Shown: positions 14,904 to 17,860 of the stretch, piece after piece | Layout of the letters: each line of letters opens with the position of its first letter | Position numbering within the stretch: position 1 is the stretch's first letter | Source: JBFFSQ01 sp041572275 | Lineage (GTDB): Bacteria; Pseudomonadota; Gammaproteobacteria; SZUA-229 | NCBI GenBank assembly: GCA_041572275.1 | Contig: JBFFSQ010000041.1 | Coordinates: 1-17,860 of the forward strand | Reading direction: 5' to 3' | Length of the DNA: 17,860 bases | Made by a program: the position numbers and the translations under genes | Notes under the pieces: model-generated | Told to the model about the DNA's origin: nothing | What the model saw: only the letters and a program-made list of their open reading frames with translations | The model's database searches: none

Positions 14904-15670
14904 AACGCCGTTACTATATCGTCATTGCCCTGCTCAGCTATTTACTGTTTACACTGGCCACTATTCCAGCAGCTCCGGTCTTCGAACTGGCCAAGAAACA
15001 GGCGCGCTTGCCGGTCACCCTCTATGGCATTGAAGGCAGCCTGTGGAATGGCACCGCCAGCTCGGCCATCATCCCAGCACAACCGCCTATTGAAGACCTC
15101 CGCTGGTCACTGTCTCCAGCAGCCTTATTACTGGCGCGCCTGAGTGCTGAGGTCGAAGGCAAATTCAAACAACAACCCTTTATTGGCCATATCAGTCTAC
15201 ATGCCAATGGCGAACTGCATGCCTCAGATGTACGTAGCCAACTACCGGCCACCCAGGTACAGGCTCTCATGGCATTACCCCTGGGTGAATTGGCTGGTGA
15301 CTTTAACTTAAACATCGAATCACTAACCTGGGACGGACAGGGCCTACCCGTCACTCGCGCTAAAGTCATCTGGCTCAATGCTGCCTACACACTGGCAGAA
15401 ACAGTCGCACTAGGCCAGGTTGAAATCAGTCTATCGCCAGCACAGGACAACGATCTCAAAGCGATCATAAAAAACAAGGACGGTATGATCAGCATTTCGG
15501 GTGAAGCCGTTGTCAGCAGTAACAAACGTTTCCAGGTCGATTTATCGTTTACACCCAACAACAATACCAGTGACAATATCAAACAGAGCCTGGCCATGTT
15601 TGCCCGACGCCAGCCAAACGGCTCATACCGTTTAAAACAAACCGGCAATCTCAGGAATTTTGGCCTTTAA
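14900..15670 (+). CDS. gspN: type II secretion system protein GspN
   Basis: The 256 residues comprise an N-terminal membrane anchor (about 7-25), then LPVTLYGIEGSLWNGTASSAII, and later LRWSLSPAALLLARLSAEVEGKF and LPLGELAGDFNLNIESLTWDGQGLP. These are hallmark blocks of GspN, which has an all-beta periplasmic domain. GspN occurs in only part of the T2SS systems and is dispensable in some, so its precise job is unclear. It is the last gene of the operon and starts with a 4-base overlap on gspM. No hairpin terminator was seen in the 89 bases before the next gene. Confidence 0.92.
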   Translation: MKRRYYIVIALLSYLLFTLATIPAAPVFELAKKQARLPVTLYGIEGSLWNGTASSAIIPAQPPIEDLRWSLSPAALLLARLSAEVEGKFKQQPFIGHISLHANGELHASDVRSQLPATQVQALMALPLGELAGDFNLNIESLTWDGQGLPVTRAKVIWLNAAYTLAETVALGQVEISLSPAQDNDLKAIIKNKDGMISISGEAVVSSNKRFQVDLSFTPNNNTSDNIKQSLAMFARRQPNGSYRLKQTGNLRNFGL

Positions 15671-15759
15671 TGACACAGACTCGTAATTAACATGTAAAGA
15701 AACATAAACCATCGCCGCTCACTTAATCGTCATACACAATCATTAAAAAGCTCAAGATC

Positions 15760-16179
15760 ATGTCCAAAACATACCCACATATCGACATCAAAACAGAGAT
15801 AGACGCCGAGAAGATTACACCCGAAAACAAGTGTTCCTTCTGCACTGGCTCTATATGCTGCACCTACATCACCCAGCAGATTGACACACCCCGTTCCAAA
15901 TCAGATTTTGAACACATGCTGTGGCAGATCTCCCACAACAATATCAAATTCTATAAGGACGAAGATGGCTGGACTCTGCTAGTAGAAACAAAGTGCCAGC
16001 ACCTGCAGTTAAATGGCGATTGTGGAATTTACGATGTACGCCCAGGCATTTGCCGCGAGCACACCAATGACTACTGTGAATTTGATGCATCATCCGAAGA
16101 TGGCTTTGAACTATATTTCCCCGACTATGATGCCTTACGCACATACTGTCAAAAGCGATTTAAAAAATGGGATAAGTAA
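15760..16179 (+). CDS. YkgJ-family cysteine cluster protein
   Basis: This small soluble protein of 139 residues has nine cysteines in the pattern of the CxxCxxxxCC (YkgJ/UPF0153) family: Cys25, Cys28, Cys33 and Cys34, then Cys79, Cys88, Cys98 in the block GIYDVRPGICREH, Cys106 and Cys130. The spacing suggests a bound zinc or iron-sulfur centre, but the family's function is unknown. It lies 89 bases after gspN in the same direction. Whether it shares the gsp transcript is undecided, since no terminator or clear promoter separates them. Confidence 0.87.
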   Translation: MSKTYPHIDIKTEIDAEKITPENKCSFCTGSICCTYITQQIDTPRSKSDFEHMLWQISHNNIKFYKDEDGWTLLVETKCQHLQLNGDCGIYDVRPGICREHTNDYCEFDASSEDGFELYFPDYDALRTYCQKRFKKWDK

Positions 16180-16352
16180 GCCGGAGCAACCACTCAGCTA
16201 TTTAACTAGAATTTATTCTGAACAACAATAATGACCTGAATCAAGACATATATCATTACTGGTGCAAAGCCAGTTGGCCAGGCGTATTATTTTAATGTTA
16301 ATCATATCTCTCTTGTACTGATATATGAAACCTGACTTTGGAATCGCAACAT

Positions 16353-17255
16353 ATGAGCAACAAACACGACAATACAACCTCAACCCAAAGTGAAGACAAA
16401 TTGACTCTGGTTCAGGATAACAATTCTGCCAAACCAGACTCAGAACAGATTAAAAAGCTCAGAAAAAAAGCCTTTCGAAAGTTTCAGCAAGAAGAAGAAC
16501 TCAAGCCTTTCCAAGCTGAACTAATCAGGATGCAACAGTATCTTGAACAAAATCAGAAACGCATGATAATCCTGTTTGAAGGCCGTGATGCTGCTGGCAA
16601 AGGCGGCACTATTCGTCGTGTTACTCGATATATGAACGAAAAGCACTACCGTGTTGTGGCCCTGGGCAAACCCACAGAGAATGAAAAAACCGAGTGGTTT
16701 TTCCAGAAATATGTACGGCAGTTTCCACGTGGCGGAGAAGTCGTTTTATTTGATCGTAGCTGGTATAACCGTGCCATGGTTGAACCGGTATTTGGTTTCT
16801 GCACCGATGAAGAATACAAAAATTTTAATCGTGGCGTTTCCGGCTTTGAAAAAGACTTCATCCGTCAGGGCACTATTCTAGTTAAACTTTATTTCAGTGT
16901 AACCAAAGAAGAACAAGCTCGCAGATTCAATCGCCGAAAAACAGATCCACTAAGACAATGGAAGCTAAGTGAGGTTGACGTCCAGGCCCAGGAACGCTGG
17001 GATGAGTTCACCAACGTCAAATACCAGATGCTGAAAAAAACCCACACCACCCATGCACCCTGGAAAATCATTCGCTCCAATAACAAACACCTGGCCAGAT
17101 TGAACGCCATGAAAGTGATACTTAACTCTGTCCCCTACGACCGCGGCAACCCAGAGCTGGACTTTGTACCCGACCCTGATGTCGTAGTTTCAGGCTCGAG
17201 GGAACTTGAAATGATGGAAGCACAGCGCTTACGTAGTGGAAAATTCCAGGGCTAA
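16353..17255 (+). CDS. ppk2: PPK2-family polyphosphate kinase
   Basis: PPK2 enzymes move phosphate between polyphosphate and nucleotides, mainly using polyphosphate to make nucleoside di- or triphosphates, in the cytoplasm. The 300 residues contain a single PPK2 domain, from about residue 45 to 275. It shows Walker A EGRDAAGKGG (76-85), Walker B VVLFDRSWYNRAMVEPVFGFC (131-150) and the lid region FNRRKTDPLRQWKLSEVD near 192-209. A single domain of this size fits class I, which mostly phosphorylates ADP or GDP. Residues 1-40 are a polar tail with many Asp, Ser and Lys. The ATG at 16353 is preceded by GGAA 9 bases upstream; a TTG at 16338 is a weaker alternative. Confidence 0.94.
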   Translation: MSNKHDNTTSTQSEDKLTLVQDNNSAKPDSEQIKKLRKKAFRKFQQEEELKPFQAELIRMQQYLEQNQKRMIILFEGRDAAGKGGTIRRVTRYMNEKHYRVVALGKPTENEKTEWFFQKYVRQFPRGGEVVLFDRSWYNRAMVEPVFGFCTDEEYKNFNRGVSGFEKDFIRQGTILVKLYFSVTKEEQARRFNRRKTDPLRQWKLSEVDVQAQERWDEFTNVKYQMLKKTHTTHAPWKIIRSNNKHLARLNAMKVILNSVPYDRGNPELDFVPDPDVVVSGSRELEMMEAQRLRSGKFQG

Positions 17256-17351
17256 TATAAAAATCCAGGACACGATCAATGAGTCTTGGCTTAATGACCA
17301 TCCTTATACAAAATAAAAAACTTACTTATCTGATTCATTAGATAACCAGCA

Positions 17352-17365
17352 GATCATTAATGATC
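17352..17365. repeat. perfect 14-base palindrome
   Basis: GATCATTAATGATC reads the same on both strands. A weaker inverted repeat follows at once (TCGTTT and AAACGA flanking an AT run, about 17368-17388). The sub-sequence ATTAATGATCA recurs near 17705. This could be a regulator site or simply AT-rich background. Confidence 0.5.
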
Positions 17366-17614
17366 ATTCGTTTTATAAATATAAACGACTCATAGCTGCA
17401 AAAGTGAATACACCCTGATACAGTTTTGCACATCCACTCTTAATCATAAGCAGCCACTATATAACATAAAATAACACCGACTACTGACAGTAATTCATTA
17501 ATAGTTCTCCTATTCCGTGCTTTTTGCCTGGCATAAAAACTCATCTGCTCTTTCAATCAGCATTGCGAATTCTAATATTCCTTTTTTGTTGTCTTTACAA
17601 TGCCTCATTATTGA

Positions 17615-17758
17615 CGGCTACAACCAATATGTCTTCTGAAGCCAGGCCCTGATGCGAACACAGAAGAATTGTTAATCAGCATAACTGACCGCCTAGACGA
17701 TGTTATTAATGATCAAGTATTTATTAAAATGATTGCAGCGATCCCGGGCAGTTGTTAA
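17615..17758 (+). pseudogene. possible decayed coding remnant
   Basis: The frame after a stop at 17612 stays open for 47 codons to TAA at 17756-17758. It reads as a plausible protein end, with GPDANTEELLISITDRL followed by DDVINDQVFIKMIAAIPGSC. There is no ATG or ribosome site at its beginning, and the frame is closed upstream. It may be the tail of a broken gene or chance. No family was recognised. Confidence 0.2.
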
Positions 17759-17785
17759 ACACCAGAATCACTGCAATTAATAAAT
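17719..17785. terminator. long imperfect inverted repeat, possible terminator
   Basis: ATTTATTA (17719-17726) and ATTGCAGCGAT (17732-17742) pair with ATCACTGCAAT (17767-17777, one mismatch) and TAATAAAT (17778-17785), leaving a 5-base bulge and a 24-base loop. On the minus strand it would directly follow the stop of the partial frame at the window edge and end in an AT-rich run, so it may terminate that gene. The loop is longer than in standard terminators. Confidence 0.4.
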
Positions 17786-17860
17786 CAAGCCGCCTTATCG
17801 TCAGACTTGTGTTCGAGGACTTTTCCAGTCCGATTAATTTCTATGCGTCTTGGCTTCATT
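17785..17860 (-). CDS. possible 3' end of a gene cut by the window edge
   Basis: On the minus strand a frame is open from the window edge to a TGA at 17787-17785. It gives 24 residues ending KVLEHKSDDKAA, a charged and unstructured end typical of protein C-termini. The inverted repeat that starts at its stop fits a 3' end. Too little is visible to name a family, and plus-strand frames through the same bases are also open. Confidence 0.3.
   Translation of the reverse strand, partial: MKPRRIEINRTGKVLEHKSDDKAA

Larger units (their letters stand above)
17256..17784. other. AT-rich intergenic region without a convincing gene
   Basis: About 530 bases follow ppk2 with no reading frame that looks like a normal gene on either strand. 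The region contains a perfect palindrome, a long inverted repeat and one possible decayed frame, all listed separately. A 20-codon frame at 17279-17341, with AGGA nearby, is too short to call. No tRNA cloverleaf or CRISPR repeat was seen. Confidence 0.6.

Noticed and set aside
17279..17341. 20-codon frame starting ATGAGTCTTGGC with AGGA upstream
   Set aside because: It is too short and AT-rich to separate from chance, and no conserved feature or hydrophobic small-protein pattern is convincing.
17754..17760. GTTAAAC matching the integron attC core GTTRRRY
   Set aside because: No partnering RYYYAAC core or imperfect attC arms were found at a suitable distance, and there is no integrase or cassette array in the window.

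Overview
The window looks like chromosomal DNA of a gammaproteobacterium. The evidence is the yggS-proC-yggT-yggU housekeeping block, a complete-looking general secretory (type II secretion, T2SS) operon in the order C-D-E-F-G-H-I-J-K-L-M-N, and a rhombosortase, an enzyme known mainly from T2SS-bearing Gammaproteobacteria. Coding base composition is moderate, and the non-coding ends are AT-rich. The species cannot be named from this window. No tRNA, rRNA, CRISPR array, IS element or phage gene was seen.

Layout. (1) 65-2493, plus strand: a tight housekeeping run of yggS (PLP homeostasis), proC (last step of proline synthesis), a YggT membrane protein and a YggU/DUF167 protein. (2) 2490-3176, minus strand: a TauE/SafE-like membrane protein with paired-cysteine motifs, converging on yggU with a 4-base overlap. 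(3) 3316-3690: an HU-type DNA-binding protein with a lysine/alanine-rich, histone-H1-like tail, closed by a strong hairpin terminator with A and T tracts on both sides. (4) 3860-15670: the T2SS operon, with genes overlapping by 1 to about 40 bases at most junctions. GspC and GspD form the outer-membrane channel and its link to the inner membrane. GspE is the ATPase, GspF, L and M the inner-membrane platform, GspG to K the pseudopilus, and GspN an accessory membrane protein. No prepilin peptidase (gspO/pilD) is present, so it must be encoded elsewhere.

The most striking point is at 9465-10091. A rhombosortase gene lies on the opposite strand between gspF and gspG, and its last 60 bases are antisense to the end of gspF. 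Rhombosortase is a rhomboid protease that processes the C-terminal GlyGly-CTERM tail of proteins that T2SS carries outward. Here the processing enzyme therefore sits physically inside the operon of the export machine it serves. This splits the operon into gspCDEF and gspGHIJKLMN, and a short divergent promoter region separates rrtA from gspG. No GlyGly-CTERM substrate is encoded in the window.

(5) 15760-17255: a cysteine-cluster (YkgJ-type) protein and a PPK2-family polyphosphate kinase. (6) 17256-17860: about 600 AT-rich bases with no convincing complete gene. They hold a perfect 14-base palindrome, a long imperfect inverted repeat, a possible decayed reading frame, and perhaps the 3' end of a minus-strand gene cut by the window edge.
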